Positions 23,925 through 35,130 are shown, numbered from the stretch's first letter. The stretch: DNA of 64,000 nucleotides from Peribacillus butanolivorans (GCF_001273755.1 NZ_LGYA01000001.1:1720362-1784361); one strand, 5' to 3'. Notes: a model not told the origin generated them from the letters alone. Numbers and translations are program-made.

Positions 23925-24852
23925 CATTATATGTTTTTCAATTTCTTGTAGGCATTCATCAAGTTCTCCTGCTTCTATAGCTTTTATGAATAACAAACAA
24001 AAAATAGTTTTTTAATGCACATTCTGTTGATAGACAAAGTAGGCCACTCACTTTGATTATTAATTTGCTCGTGGGGAGGCATCTTAAAATCTTTTGAATG
24101 TCTCGTTCGTTGCATGACGTCAGCCTCTTTGGTACACTATGCAGAAGTACTTTTCACTTTGAGTGCTAGGATTTATTATGGAATGGCATAAATTATATGT
24201 TTGATCTTCATAAATCATTTATTAAAGTCCTTGTAAGCAGTGTGGTGCTCCCAAAAGAAACCTGGAAATGTGGAGCATTTTATCCTGTTATTACATTCGC
24301 CTAGACTAGTGAAAGAAGTAACGAAGTTTAGTTCAACCGATTTATAGGGGAATAAAGGGATACAGCTTTATAAAAAGAAACACTCCATGTATCACCACAT
24401 AGACTTCGCACATGTGGAGTGTGTGTCAAAGTTAGTTTTAAAAGTGTAACCCAATAATAACCGCTTCCGATTTTAACTCTAATTTCGTGAAAATAGGCAT
24501 TTCCGATTTTGGGATCTTTTTTATGTCAATCCCTTTGCCATTCCTATCTTTTCTTTCTCTCCTCTCTCAAAAAAAGTCTTTTGAAATAAAAAAGGAGCAA
24601 AATAGGGGTTCAGTCGGAAATCTTTATTTTAATTCGAACGGTGGGAATCGGGGAACTTCGGAGAAATATTTTTTGGTTGTACAAAAACACATTACAATAT
24701 AATACAAAGACCAATAACACCTTAACAATTTGTTGTGTTTTTAAGAAAAACTGATATGTTCCCTCATACAGCAGGAGTTGTATGGGGGGCTTGTATTTTA
24801 TCAAGACTTTTCTGTTTAGAAGACTATAAGGTAATAAAATAAGGAGGAAGAA
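23925..24852. other. Gene-poor region before truA
   Basis: No intact gene. A minus-strand fragment reading LLFIKAIEAGELDECLQEIE and KHIMLK ends at 23916, overlapping the transposase remnant. A hairpin ACACTCCA/TGGAGTGT sits near 24379-24422. TruA's AAGGAGGAAG is at 24841-24850. Confidence 0.4.
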
Positions 24853-25590
24853 ATGAACAATTATAAATTGACAATTCAATATGATGGCGGGCGCTATAAG
24901 GGCTGGCAACGACTCGGTAATAGTGATGATACGATTCAAGGAAAAATAGAAAATGTATTAACGGAAATGGTAGGGGAAAAAATTGAAATCATCGGATGCA
25001 GCAGAACAGATGCCGGTGTACATGCTCTTGCTCAAATCGCCAATTTTAAGATTGGTGAAAATCTGACTGAATCTGAAATCATGAATTATTTGAATAGATA
25101 TTTACCCCAAGATATCAGCATTGTGGAGGTTATGTTAGTACCTGAACGTTTTCATGCCCGTTATAATGCTAAGGATAAAACCTATTTATATAAGATCTGG
25201 AACGAGCAATATACAAATCCTTTCATGAGAAAGTACAGTATGCATGTTGAGAAAAAGCTAAATATCACAAGAATGAAAAGAGCATGTCAATATTTTATAG
25301 GTGAACATGATTTTACTGCTTTTTCAAATGCAAAGTCTAAGAAAAAATCCATGGTGCGTGAAATATATTCTATTGATATAGAAGAAAATGCCGGCTTCAT
25401 CCAAATTACAGTGCGAGGGGATGGATTTCTTTATAATATGGTTAGAAAGATTGTCGGAACGTTGATAGAAGTTGGGTTGGGTGAAATAGATGCTGAAAAT
25501 ATACCAAGTATTTTAGAGTCAAAAGAAAGAATCCAAACGGGTCGTATGGCGGAGGCAGCTGGGTTGTACTTGGTAAAGGTTGATTTTTAG
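24853..25590 (+). CDS. truA: tRNA pseudouridine synthase A
   Basis: A 245-residue TruA enzyme that isomerises uridines 38-40 in the anticodon arm of tRNAs. The catalytic Asp53 lies in the invariant GCSRTDAGVHA. Other family motifs are IQYDGGRYKGWQ, FHARYNAKDKTYLYKI, HDFTAFSN and RGDGFLYNMVRKIVGTL. The length is normal. It stands alone, not in the ribosomal-protein/ecf-type operon where bacillus truA usually lies, so it may be a second paralogue. Its start follows AAGGAGGAAG. Confidence 0.92.
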   Translation: MNNYKLTIQYDGGRYKGWQRLGNSDDTIQGKIENVLTEMVGEKIEIIGCSRTDAGVHALAQIANFKIGENLTESEIMNYLNRYLPQDISIVEVMLVPERFHARYNAKDKTYLYKIWNEQYTNPFMRKYSMHVEKKLNITRMKRACQYFIGEHDFTAFSNAKSKKKSMVREIYSIDIEENAGFIQITVRGDGFLYNMVRKIVGTLIEVGLGEIDAENIPSILESKERIQTGRMAEAAGLYLVKVDF

Positions 25591-25835
25591 ACCAAATATA
25601 GATGCACCGTCTATGCAAAATGCGCCTGGATGGATGTTGTAAACCATTACCGATATTCCGTGTGTTGTAACATACACTCTGGATATGTGGAGTGTTTCGC
25701 AAAAAAAATACACCATACCCTCATCTCAATTATTATTCAAAGATAAAAAATTGCACAGAATTTCTAGAAACTTGAATAATTGGAATTAATGTATTCTATT
25801 CTTGCAAAAATACTGTTTAAAAGATAGTTTGGAAA

Positions 25836-25880
25836 ATTGACAGGGGTGAGGTCGGGGGTTTAAATCCCTCACAGGCCATC
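25836..25880 (+). repeat. tRNA 3'-end-like element, copy 3
   Basis: GAGGTCGGGGGTTTAAATCC, then CTCACAGGCCATC and the linker AACTAT. The T-loop consensus TTCGA is mutated to TTTAA. It has the same orientation and attached terminator as the other copies. Confidence 0.6.
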
Positions 25881-25889
25881 AACTATCTA

Positions 25890-25926
25890 AGGCTTAAATC
25901 CTTACAAGGATTTGAGTCTTTTTTCA
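25890..25926 (+). terminator. Terminator attached to tRNA-like copy 3
   Basis: AGGCTTAAATCCTT (25890-25903) pairs with AGGATTTGAGTCT (25907-25919), followed by TTTTT. Confidence 0.82.
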
Positions 25927-26614
25927 AACAATGGAATTAAGAGAATCTATTTGCATAAATAAACATTGTGTTGTTGTATGCTTCGGGCGATTGCGGTTGA
26001 TTAATGATCTGCTCACATTGTTATTTTTAATTGAAAAGCTATTCGCTAATACAAAATTTTTATATTAACCTATTGAAAGCTGGGCAGGGTCTATGAGAAT
26101 ATGTGGGTTTTTTAGTAGTTATGTTCGCAGTAGGCAGATTAGCATCACGTCTAGTGAAACATAAAACGTCTGGATTCCGGGAGTTTTTTTGTTAATTAAA
26201 CCTATGGACCAGTTGACATGACAGTCTAAGTGTATTTTTTTTCATGTTTTGCCTTTTTGCAAAACCTTAAGTATCAGGAATTTAGTTCAATTAATTAAAC
26301 GGAAAACATATTTTGAAAATATTGAAAATTATGAATATAAATGATTTAATATAAATATGTCCTTTTTACTGGTTCGGACGACGTGATGTTGAGGGCGGTA
26401 GAGATGCTAGCAAGAATGAAAATGCGCGTGTATGTTCGTCTAAAACTTCTCAATTCATTTAAGAAAGGATGTGTTTTATGGCCACTATTTTCCCTTGAAA
26501 AAAAATTCTCCCCGCCAGAGTAACTGCTAATGTAACTGCAGACCATAGTGTCATTGCAAAAGAATCTTAACGGAATGATGAAATATTTAAATTAAAAGAA
26601 TAGAGGGATTTTTT
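25927..26614. other. Gene-poor region before the amidohydrolase
   Basis: No gene with a ribosome binding site. A coding-like stretch ends at 26523 (MLRAVEMLARMKMRVYVRLK, then LLNSFKKGCVLW) but lacks a start signal; it may be a remnant. Confidence 0.4.
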
Positions 26615-28279
26615 ATGATTAAAATCGATCTTTTATTTAAAAATGCCAATGTACTGACTTTAGATAATAGGAATCGTCGTGCTGGGTCTGTGGCTGTAGC
26701 AAATGGCAAAATTGTTGGTATTTGGAGAGAGTGCGAGCCTCCTAAAAGTGCCGTCGAAGTGACAGCAAGTACAAATGTTGTTGATTTAAAGGGATCTACT
26801 TTAATTCCAGGATTTATTGATACACATAATCACATTTTGGCGTACGGCCAAATAATGAGACAGGTGAATTGCGGCACACCGCCAAATCAATCCATAAAAG
26901 ATATATTGGAGGTAATTGGTGCAAAAGCAAAAGAAACTCCCAATAGGGAATGGGTCAAGGGATATGGATATGATGATACCCTTCTGTATGAAAAGCGCCA
27001 TATAACACGGGAAGACTTAGATAAGGTTTCGCCAAATAAACCTGTTATCATCACACACACCTCAGGACACATATCCGCATTTAATTCACTCGCTTTACAA
27101 TTATCTGGTTTAACAGATGATGTTTCTGACCCTCAAGGCGGCCATTACGGGCGGGATGAGAAAGGGAGACTGAATGGCGTAATCTATGAACCAGCAGCTA
27201 TGATACCGATTAATAAACAGATTCCTCAAATGACAGTAAAACAACAGATTGACATGCTAGGGAAGGCTTCAAAAGATTATTTAGCTCAAGGGATTACAAC
27301 GAATACAGATGCAGCTGTAGGCTTCACTAGTGATTTGCAAGATTTAGAGATTCATCTTAAAGCGGCTGAGCAAGGGATTAATCCGATGCGTACGCAATTA
27401 ATGATTATGCACCAGCAGCTTCGTGAAGGAGAAGCTTTCGGAGGATATTCTCCTGCTCAACTGGACAAAGAGTTCCAAGAAAGATCTGGAGGTCGGGCTA
27501 AATTAGATAGCGCTAAAATGTTCCAGGATGGCTCCATTCAAGGCTTAACAGGAGCATTGCGGGAACCGTATTATCAAAATCCAGATGTTTATGGAGAACT
27601 CATCCATCCGCAAGAAGCATTTAACGAAGAAGTTTTAGACCTGCACAGTCGAGGATTTAGAATCACAACCCATGGAAACGGGGATCGTGCCATCGGATCG
27701 ATTTTAGAAGCATACGAATATGCTTTATCCAAGAGCCCACGTGCAGATCACCGCCATCGAATCGAACATGTCCAAAGCGCCACCGCTGAAGATGTGGTGA
27801 AGATGAAAGAACTTGATGTAGCAGGATCCTTTTTCATCAATCATGTATATTTTTGGGGAGACAGGCATAAACAAATTTTCTTAGGACCAGAGCGGGGAAG
27901 GCGTATTAGCCCTTTAGCTGAGGCTGTAGCTCATAATTTACTGTTTACCCTGCATTCTGATTGTCCAATTACTCCAATCTCACCGCTGTTTTCTGTGTGG
28001 GTAGCAGTAAACCGAATAACGAGAGAGGGCCATGTTTTAGGCCAAGAGCAGCGTATTGATGTCGAAACTGCATTAAAGTCCATGACTATTTATGGAGCAA
28101 AACTAAATTTTGATGAAGCGTGTTCAGGAAGCATCGAAATTGGAAAACATGCAGACTTTGCCATTCTCGAGGCTGATCCTACAGCCATTCATCCGGAAGA
28201 AATTAAGGACATTTCAGTTCTGGCTACTTTTATTGATGGAAAACCAGTATATGGTCAAGAAACTGTAAGGACTTCTTAA
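26615..28279 (+). CDS. Amidohydrolase family protein, YtcJ-like
   Basis: A 554-residue metal-dependent hydrolase of the amidohydrolase_3 group. The N-terminal beta sandwich (LLFKNANVLTLDNRN) is followed by the TIM barrel with the first metal motif GFIDTHNHI, then THGNGDRAIG, HRIEHVQ and the catalytic aspartate region LHSDCPITPISP. The C-terminal strand reads GKHADFAILEADP. Members cleave amide-type bonds of poorly known substrates. The MFS transporter downstream suggests import and hydrolysis of an organic anion or N-acyl compound. The start follows AGAGGGA. Confidence 0.85.
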   Translation: MIKIDLLFKNANVLTLDNRNRRAGSVAVANGKIVGIWRECEPPKSAVEVTASTNVVDLKGSTLIPGFIDTHNHILAYGQIMRQVNCGTPPNQSIKDILEVIGAKAKETPNREWVKGYGYDDTLLYEKRHITREDLDKVSPNKPVIITHTSGHISAFNSLALQLSGLTDDVSDPQGGHYGRDEKGRLNGVIYEPAAMIPINKQIPQMTVKQQIDMLGKASKDYLAQGITTNTDAAVGFTSDLQDLEIHLKAAEQGINPMRTQLMIMHQQLREGEAFGGYSPAQLDKEFQERSGGRAKLDSAKMFQDGSIQGLTGALREPYYQNPDVYGELIHPQEAFNEEVLDLHSRGFRITTHGNGDRAIGSILEAYEYALSKSPRADHRHRIEHVQSATAEDVVKMKELDVAGSFFINHVYFWGDRHKQIFLGPERGRRISPLAEAVAHNLLFTLHSDCPITPISPLFSVWVAVNRITREGHVLGQEQRIDVETALKSMTIYGAKLNFDEACSGSIEIGKHADFAILEADPTAIHPEEIKDISVLATFIDGKPVYGQETVRTS

Positions 28280-28569
28280 CTTTTTATTGCATCTTTAAAA
28301 GGCGTTAACAATTGAGCTTAATGTTTAAAATATCAACATCTATAATTATTTGAAGAGTGCGTCATTCTAATTTCCCTTCCATAATATAAATTCTGATCCT
28401 AGAAATAATAGAGGAAAACTACTGATTAATAAAAAAGGGTTGATGCCCATTATCGTTTAAATATTTAGCCTCGTTATTAGTAAAATAGTTTTAAAGTCCA
28501 TTTTCCTGTTGCCCTTAACTAAAGGACTTGTGATGTGAAAATTAATAATTTACTAAGGAGGCTATGCAA

Positions 28570-29832
28570 GTGAACAAATTAACATACGTTCAAAATCCAA
28601 AAATGATTTTGATATTACTTTTTGTAGGTAATTTGTTCTCGGCAATGGATCGTTTTGTCATTAACTATGGGATTGTCCATATTTCCGATGACCTTCAATT
28701 GAGCGCATCCTCAACAGGTATGATATTAAGCGTCTTTTTTTTAGGTTATGCGATTATGCAGATTCCCGGCGGGTGGATGGCCGATCGCTTTGGTGCAAGA
28801 ATCGTCCTTATTTTCTCAGTCTTTAGTTTTACCATTTTCACTAGCTTGACAGGAGTAGCATGGTCTTTAGTCTCGTTATTGATTATTCGTTTTATGTTTG
28901 GATTGGGGGAAGGCAGCTTTTTCCCTGCTGGTGCCAAAATGATTTCAGTGGCCATTCCGCAAGAAAAACGTTCCCAGGCAATGTCTGTGTTTCTTTCTGC
29001 TCTCACGGTTGCAGGTGTGATTTCCCCTATACTCGCAGCAACTCTGCTCGTTAGTATTGGGTGGAGGATGATGTTTGGTATTATTGGAATTTTCGGGTTT
29101 ACGATTGGATTATTATATTGGTTCTTATTAAAACCTAAAGTAGGGAGTCAAAGTGAAACGAGCTCGCGAGCAGAAGATTCCCAAACTGAAGTTCCTCCAA
29201 AAGGTTCTTTTATAAAGCTGTTTAAAACTCCCTTGGTTCTTAGCTTGATGGTTGCTTCTTTTGCCTTTGGTTTCATCAGCTGGGGAGTCATGTCATGGAT
29301 GCCGACATACTTGGTGCAGGAACGTGGCCTTAATTTAATATCTATGGGTTTATTACAGATGATTCCGGCCATGACATCGGTTCTTTTCTATATTATCGCT
29401 GGATATGTACTAGATAAAGTAAGAAAGGGACGAGAAAAATGGATAGGGGGTTTTAGTGGATTAGGTCTTGCATTATTCGTTTATCTCATGTTTAATGCAC
29501 AAACGTTAACGGGAGTGATCATCTATCAATCCATTATACCTATATTTTCAGCGGCATTATCTACTATTATTTTTAGCTTGCCACTAAAACGCTTACCAGA
29601 AGCAATAGGGGGTTCTGCGGTAGGGGTGGTCAATCTAGGGCTTCAGGTAGCTGGCTTTATTGCTCCTTTAACTCTTGGTTTTGTTATAGACGCTTTTGGA
29701 GGATCATTTAAAGGAGCAGTTTGGTTATTGGTTTCATTCGGGGTTGTTTGCTTTATCGCTTTTATGACATTAAATTCGGGTAAGGAAAATTATACTACTG
29801 AAAATCCTCCAATAGTTCCTGCTGCAAAATAG
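28570..29832 (+). CDS. MFS transporter, anion:cation symporter-like
   Basis: About 420 residues with twelve predicted helices. Family motifs include FSAMDRFVINYGI in helix 1, GGWMADRFGAR in the loop 2-3, FMFGLGEGSFFPAGAKMISV in helix 4 and a basic loop in the second half. This resembles the ACS group that takes up organic anions such as sugar acids. GTG at 28570 is spaced 9 bp from AAGGAGG; the ATG at 28564 is too close. It probably forms a functional pair with the amidohydrolase 290 bp upstream, although the gap allows a separate promoter. Confidence 0.82.
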   Translation: MNKLTYVQNPKMILILLFVGNLFSAMDRFVINYGIVHISDDLQLSASSTGMILSVFFLGYAIMQIPGGWMADRFGARIVLIFSVFSFTIFTSLTGVAWSLVSLLIIRFMFGLGEGSFFPAGAKMISVAIPQEKRSQAMSVFLSALTVAGVISPILAATLLVSIGWRMMFGIIGIFGFTIGLLYWFLLKPKVGSQSETSSRAEDSQTEVPPKGSFIKLFKTPLVLSLMVASFAFGFISWGVMSWMPTYLVQERGLNLISMGLLQMIPAMTSVLFYIIAGYVLDKVRKGREKWIGGFSGLGLALFVYLMFNAQTLTGVIIYQSIIPIFSAALSTIIFSLPLKRLPEAIGGSAVGVVNLGLQVAGFIAPLTLGFVIDAFGGSFKGAVWLLVSFGVVCFIAFMTLNSGKENYTTENPPIVPAAK

Positions 29833-30550
29833 AATGATATGAATGAATGCTTGATTTTAAAGTGGAGAATTCACATAAAATGTAATTCTTCATATTTTTT
29901 TTTGTTTTTTTAAAAGGCAAGATTATTCAGGAGGCATTTTTCACTACAGGCAATCTGAAGGTCCCTCATTCAACTTCTTCCACTTTTCGGCACTGTTGCA
30001 GGCATCCAGACCTAACAATAGTAAGGCGGTAATACATTCTTCAAATTCTTCCTCCTAAAAAAAACAGATAAAATAACTTCTTTCAAACATTTACAAGACA
30101 AACAGTTTTTTATCGGGTTTAATATACAACTTTGATATCATTTAGGTGTCTCGGTTAATCATTCACAGTTCATGTCTGAGTGAATTAAATTTCTGATTAA
30201 ACAACTTCAAGGGATGACGATTTGCATACAAAAGAATTGCATGCAAACGTCTTCTGCCCATACGATAAGTTTTAGAGGTGACCAGTAATTCATCACATTA
30301 GAAGTAGCAATATACGGAATCGTTGCAATTAAACCAATCTGAATATTCGTTATAAGCTTCTCTTTACTGCTTTAGTTCGGCATAATTAGTTCTCTACGCA
30401 TCCCCTGAACGGCCTTTCAAATAGAAGAATGTAATAAACCCTAAATAATGGCCTGGAATCTTCCAACAACGAACAACAATACCATCCGGCTGGATTTTTT
30501 TTATGCGATATTCCTATTAAACTTTTTACATTCTATTATTAATAGTAAAA
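29833..30550. other. Gene-poor region with decayed coding traces
   Basis: No intact gene. On the minus strand a stretch near 29935-30060 reads EEFEECITALLLLGLDACNS and EKWKKLNEGPSDCL after an AGGAGGA. A second one near 30195-30480 contains IGLIATIPYIATSNVMNYWS, recalling an MFS transporter. Both are interrupted by stops or lack starts. Confidence 0.45.
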
Positions 30551-31402
30551 TTAACAAATCGTCTCAAGTACATTTTTTAATTGTAAAATATTGTTCTGCT
30601 TACTTTCATTCTTCTTATAAATGAAAACGGTATTAAGGACATTGTCAAAGTTTAAATTGTAATAGTGAATGTTTGTATAGTTGTATAAGTCAATAAGCTT
30701 AGTATTTAATACAGCAATGGTATTACTGATTTGTAAAAAATCTTGAATACTACTAATAGATTTTATTTCCTTTAAATTATATTGTAGTTGAGTATCCATA
30801 AGCCAATCAACTACAGCTCTTGTATACATACAACCTTTACTTAAAACAAGCAATGTAATAGGTGTTTTCTGATCGAAATTGATTATATGATCATTACTTG
30901 AAATAATCTCAAATGTTTCAGTGGCAACAATATCGTATGCTAAATCGGGGTATTTTTTAATAGGTTCACTAATTAGTGCACAATCCAATTCGGAATTGTG
31001 TACTTTTTGATTTATGGCATTACTAGAATCTACTGCGAAGTCTACATCCAATTGAATGTCTTTCGTATTCAACATATTGGCGAGAGGGGCTCCGTAGATT
31101 TTTAAGGTTGTATGTGATGTGCCAAAGTTCACTTTAGAGTTAAGCTGATAGGCACCAATGGATTGTAAAAATTCTTCGTACTCTTGAGTAATAAGTTGAA
31201 GATAGTTTTGATACTGGGTACCTACGCTAGTAATTTTCAATCCTTGGGGTGTTCGTTTAAAAACGGGTTTTCCAATTTCTGACTCCATTTTTTTCACTTT
31301 AGCAGTAAGTGCGGATTGAGTATAGTTTGTGATTTCTGCGGATTTACTTAAATTTTGTCGATTTAATATTTCAATTTTTAATGCAATTTCTTCGATGTTC
31401 AT
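30551..31402 (-). CDS. LysR-family transcriptional regulator
   Basis: About 283 residues. It has the N-terminal winged HTH (about 1-62: LSKSAEITNYTQSALTAKVK, then GKPVFKRTPQGLKITSVG) and a periplasmic-binding-like effector domain (about 85-280) with FGTSHTTLKIY and DCALISEP. LysR regulators are usually autorepressed and activate a divergent gene when bound by effector. Here the divergent gene is the MFS transporter at 31631. ATG at 31402 gives the usual short N-terminus; an in-frame GTG at 31414 is the alternative. Confidence 0.85.
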   Translation of the reverse strand: MNIEEIALKIEILNRQNLSKSAEITNYTQSALTAKVKKMESEIGKPVFKRTPQGLKITSVGTQYQNYLQLITQEYEEFLQSIGAYQLNSKVNFGTSHTTLKIYGAPLANMLNTKDIQLDVDFAVDSSNAINQKVHNSELDCALISEPIKKYPDLAYDIVATETFEIISSNDHIINFDQKTPITLLVLSKGCMYTRAVVDWLMDTQLQYNLKEIKSISSIQDFLQISNTIAVLNTKLIDLYNYTNIHYYNLNFDNVLNTVFIYKKNESKQNNILQLKNVLETIC

Positions 31403-31630
31403 TTTGTTTGTCACACACCCTATAAAAAAAATTTATGGATCCTATCATTTTCCTCCATTTTACGCTTCTCAGTAGTGAGAGTAAACTCTAGTTAGCTTAA
31501 TAAATAAGGAGTCGAGATGATGCTACAAGTTAATAATAGATTACGAGACTATTCACTCTATAATAAATATCCATAGCCGAATTTTACTGATTGAATACAT
31601 ATGTAATAGCAAGATATTGGAGGGGCATTA

Positions 31631-32857
31631 ATGAATACATATTATAAATGGTTAATCGTATTAGTGGCTACACTATCACAAACTGCAGCAACATTTGTGA
31701 CATATGGCATGGGACCCATCGCTACATTCTATCAAATTGAATGGAACTTAACACCACTGCAAACAGGCTTTATTGTTTCAGCTGTAAATATTGGTCCGAT
31801 GTTTTCAATGTTAGTGTTTGGTTACTTAATGGATAAAAAAGGGGAAAAACAAATTATTGGATGGGGGACAATTTTATTAGGGCTCTCAGCATTAACACTC
31901 GTTTTTGTTAACAATTACATTGTATTGCTGCTTTTATTATTATTGGTTGGGATATGGTACGGCAGTGCTCAAACTGGTGGTAGTACTGCTATCGTAAAAT
32001 GGTTTCCCAACAAACATAGAGGTCTAGCTTTAGGAATAAGACAGACCGGTATACCAATAGGAGGGGCTTTAGCCTCTGTAATGCTAACCTATACATTTTA
32101 TCATTTCAATTTGTCAGTCGCGCATGTTGTACAAGGAGTTGTAGCAATTATAGGAGGTCTACTCTTTTTATTATTTTATCATGAGCCAGAAAGTACTAGT
32201 CCTACAGAATCGAAATCGGTATCCTTTAAGGAGAAAATGAATGCTATCAAAAATAATAAAGAATTATATCCGATGTACATTGTAGGTGTTGTAATGATGT
32301 CATTACAAATGATTATCATTGCACATTTTATGAGTTATTTTCATCAAGAAGGTAGCTATTCCCTAACAGAGGCAGGGAAATATTTAAGCCTTGTTTTAAT
32401 AGGTGGAATGATTGGGCGGGTAGTCATCGCATGGATGAGTGATCAATTCTTTGAGCATAATAGAGAAAGATTATTGCTTATTGTGATGGTTTTTACAGTA
32501 ATTCTTACATTGATGTTGCCACTAATCATTCATGTAGAAATAAAAATATTGATGCTGCTATTCTGTTTTCTATTAGGGTTTGTTGCAATTGGTTGGTATT
32601 CAATTTTTATTGCTTGTGTCACAGAGCAATCGGATCCCCGTTATATAGGCTTAACGGTGAGTTCAGCTTTGACATTAAATCAATTATTTATTGTTATAGC
32701 ACCTTCGTTATTCGGTTTAGTCGTAAATATATTGAATAGTTATCAGCTAGCATTATATATTGCTGGAATCGCTGTAGCTTTAGGAGCGATTAATTTATAC
32801 AGAGCAAAAATAAAAATAGAATGGTCAAAGGGGTCATCGCAAAAGTGCGATTTTTGA
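31631..32857 (+). CDS. MFS transporter
   Basis: A 408-residue transporter with twelve helices. It has GYLMDKKGEKQIIGWG in loop 2-3, the helix-4/5 region GSAQTGGSTAIVKWFPNKHR and GLALGIRQTGIPIGGALAS. This signature recalls CynX/NarK-type and related anion permeases. The substrate is unknown. TTGGAGGGG precedes the ATG. It is divergent from a LysR regulator with about 230 bp between them, the standard arrangement for effector-induced uptake. Confidence 0.82.
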   Translation: MNTYYKWLIVLVATLSQTAATFVTYGMGPIATFYQIEWNLTPLQTGFIVSAVNIGPMFSMLVFGYLMDKKGEKQIIGWGTILLGLSALTLVFVNNYIVLLLLLLLVGIWYGSAQTGGSTAIVKWFPNKHRGLALGIRQTGIPIGGALASVMLTYTFYHFNLSVAHVVQGVVAIIGGLLFLLFYHEPESTSPTESKSVSFKEKMNAIKNNKELYPMYIVGVVMMSLQMIIIAHFMSYFHQEGSYSLTEAGKYLSLVLIGGMIGRVVIAWMSDQFFEHNRERLLLIVMVFTVILTLMLPLIIHVEIKILMLLFCFLLGFVAIGWYSIFIACVTEQSDPRYIGLTVSSALTLNQLFIVIAPSLFGLVVNILNSYQLALYIAGIAVALGAINLYRAKIKIEWSKGSSQKCDF

Positions 32858-33208
32858 GCGACACAGGTAGAAAATAATTAAACTTTTTATAAAAGAATCA
32901 TTTAATTGAATATGTTAAGAGCATGTTTTGAATAATCTTCTTTCAAAACATGCTCTTTCTATTTGCCCAAATATCAAGCGGTTTATTTCTAATAATGTGA
33001 CTTGTTCTTCTTCAATTTGTTGATCTTTTTTCTTTAAAGTTAACGCCAGGGAAAGAGAATTTTAAGCAAATACTAGTGCTACATAGTATACAGTTTGTAC
33101 ACCTTTAAAATAAATTTTTGAATTTTGGAAATGTCTCGGAATGTGGTGTATATAAAGAGTTGAGAGGAGTAATTGGGGTTAAATAATATTAAATTCTGAA
33201 AAAAGGGC

Positions 33209-33237
33209 TTGACCATCGGATGTTATCATACTATAAT
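33209..33237 (+). promoter_or_regulatory. Sigma-A promoter of the T-box/NSS transcript
   Basis: TTGACC (33209-33214), a 17-bp spacer and TATAAT (33232-33237), about 25 bp before the start of the T-box leader. Confidence 0.8.
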
Positions 33238-33261
33238 TTCGTTTATTATTCAAAATATTTA

Positions 33262-33512
33262 ATGAGCGAAGAAAAGAACATTATTAAGCCGGTCTCCCTG
33301 TTAATAGAGAATCAGTGGTTGGTGCAAACTGATACAAAGACTTAGGTGAATTTCATTCTTGGAGCTTTTTTATACTGCAACATTGAGAAAGTAGTATAAA
33401 ACGGATTAAACCGTTATTTTAACAAGTGGGAAACATGTATTGTTTCCAATTAGGGTGGTACCGCGTGAACAGCCACGTCCCTATCGTTAACGATAGAGAC
33501 GTGGCTTTTTTT
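33262..33512 (+). ncRNA. T-box leader, predicted Phe specifier (UUC)
   Basis: The leader shows a stem I with the GTTGGTGCAAACTGATAC region, the GTGAA-T-TTC-A specifier loop (specifier TTC at 33352-33354), the T-box proper AGGGTGGTACCGCG at 33452-33465, and a terminator AGCCACGTC...GACGTGGCT with a T tract ending at 33512. Uncharged tRNA with a matching anticodon stabilises the antiterminator and lets transcription into the NSS transporter. The Phe reading rests on alignment by eye to the GAA-N-codon pattern. Confidence 0.88.
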
Positions 33513-33557
33513 GTTCTTTACTTTGTTTTGTAGAGGACGTAATAAAAATAGATTGGA

Positions 33558-34928
33558 TTGATTAGCATTCAAACATCAGAGCAATGGTCATCGAAGATTG
33601 GTTTTATTTTATCAGCAGCAGGATCAGCTATAGGAGTAGGCGCAATATGGAAGCTTCCTTATGTAACTGGAATAAGCGGTGGGGGCGCATTCTTTCTTCT
33701 GTTTATTTTATTTTCTTTGTTTATAGGTTTTCCATTGTTATTAGCAGAGTTTGTTATTGGTAGAAGTACACAAAAGGAAGCAGTTAGTGCTTATCGCAGT
33801 TTAGCTCCTAATAGTAAATGGCATTGGATTGGTAGGTTAGGGGTATTTACCTGTTTTCTTTTATTGTCTTTTTATAGTGTAATTGGTGGTTGGATTGTTA
33901 TTTATTTTGCAAAAGGTTTATTTGGTGGAATAATTAGTGAGGGCGCAGATTATGGATCTGTTTTTAACGAGACGATTGGAAATCCTATCTTGGTGATTGT
34001 AGCTCAATTTGCATTTTTGGCGATTACCGTTTTAGTTGTAGCAAAGGGGATTCAAAATGGCATTGAAAAAGTAAATAAAATTTTGATGCCCGCTTTATTT
34101 TTACTATTTTTTGTTCTAATCATTCGCTCACTAACACTCGATAACGCTATGGAAGGTGTGAAGTTCTTTCTAGCACCTGATTTCTCGAATATTACATCTC
34201 AAAGTATTCTGTATGCGATGGGTCAAGCGTTTTTCTCCTTAAGTGTCGGCGTATCAGTAATGGTTACTTATAGTTCATATCTTTCAAAAAAAGAAAGCTT
34301 AATTCAACCGGCCATTTCAATCGTTACAATGAATTTATTCATTGCTTTATTAGCAGGATTAGCAATCTTCCCAGCTGTATTTTCACTAGGTTTAGAACCA
34401 GCTGAAGGACCTGGTTTGTTGTTTGTTGTACTGCCTGCTGTGTTTAATCAAATTGTTTTTGGAGAAGTTTTCTTATTAGGTTTTTTAGCATTATTTTTAT
34501 TTGCCACATTAACTTCGGCTTTTTCTATGTTAGAAATAATTGTCGCATCACTAATTAAAGGAAAAGTGGAGAAGCGAACAAAATATGCATTTATTATTGG
34601 TGTTTTAATTTTTGCAGTAGGAATTCCCTCTGCATTATCCTATAGTGTTTTTGCTGATATGTTAATCTTCTCGAAAAATTTATTTGATTCAGCCGATTAT
34701 TTAGTTAGTAATATATTAATGCCACTAGGAGTGTTTTTAATCTCTATTTTCGTACCACTTAAGATTAAGAAAAGCACTTTGAGAGAGGAACTATTACAGC
34801 ATTCTCGTTTAGGGGCTTCTGCATTTAATATATGGTTTTTTATAATGAGGTTCATTATTCCTTTAGTTATTATCATCGTATTTCTTGATAGTATTGGAAT
34901 ACTTGATAAAATAGTTGCGATTTTTTAG
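33558..34928 (+). CDS. Neurotransmitter:sodium symporter (NSS) family amino-acid transporter
   Basis: A 456-residue sodium-coupled transporter of the LeuT fold with about eleven to twelve helices. The N-terminal signature [20 protein letters not shown], with an unwound helix-1 region and [12 protein letters not shown], is typical. Bacterial members (LeuT, TnaT, MhsT) import hydrophobic or aromatic amino acids. The T-box leader upstream predicts induction when phenylalanine is short, so aromatic uptake is likely. The start is uncertain: a TTG at 33558 is taken, but the GAGGA at 33533 is far from it, and ATT at 33552 is also in frame. Confidence 0.85.
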   Translation: MISIQTSEQWSSKIGFILSAAGSAIGVGAIWKLPYVTGISGGGAFFLLFILFSLFIGFPLLLAEFVIGRSTQKEAVSAYRSLAPNSKWHWIGRLGVFTCFLLLSFYSVIGGWIVIYFAKGLFGGIISEGADYGSVFNETIGNPILVIVAQFAFLAITVLVVAKGIQNGIEKVNKILMPALFLLFFVLIIRSLTLDNAMEGVKFFLAPDFSNITSQSILYAMGQAFFSLSVGVSVMVTYSSYLSKKESLIQPAISIVTMNLFIALLAGLAIFPAVFSLGLEPAEGPGLLFVVLPAVFNQIVFGEVFLLGFLALFLFATLTSAFSMLEIIVASLIKGKVEKRTKYAFIIGVLIFAVGIPSALSYSVFADMLIFSKNLFDSADYLVSNILMPLGVFLISIFVPLKIKKSTLREELLQHSRLGASAFNIWFFIMRFIIPLVIIIVFLDSIGILDKIVAIF

Positions 34929-35130
34929 TATGAAACCACTCACTTTTTGAGAGCTTATTATGAGTGAATCAAAAGCTCTGAAAGCTAGCAGAGATTCTGC
35001 CTAACTTCAGCACTTTTTTATAAAAAAACGGATAAATAAGGGGTATGGCGAAGCCAAAGTGATATGGGCATCAGAAATACCGAAAAAAGCTTAAAAAAAT
35101 GAAGATGGGAAAGATGGGCTTGGTTATAAG

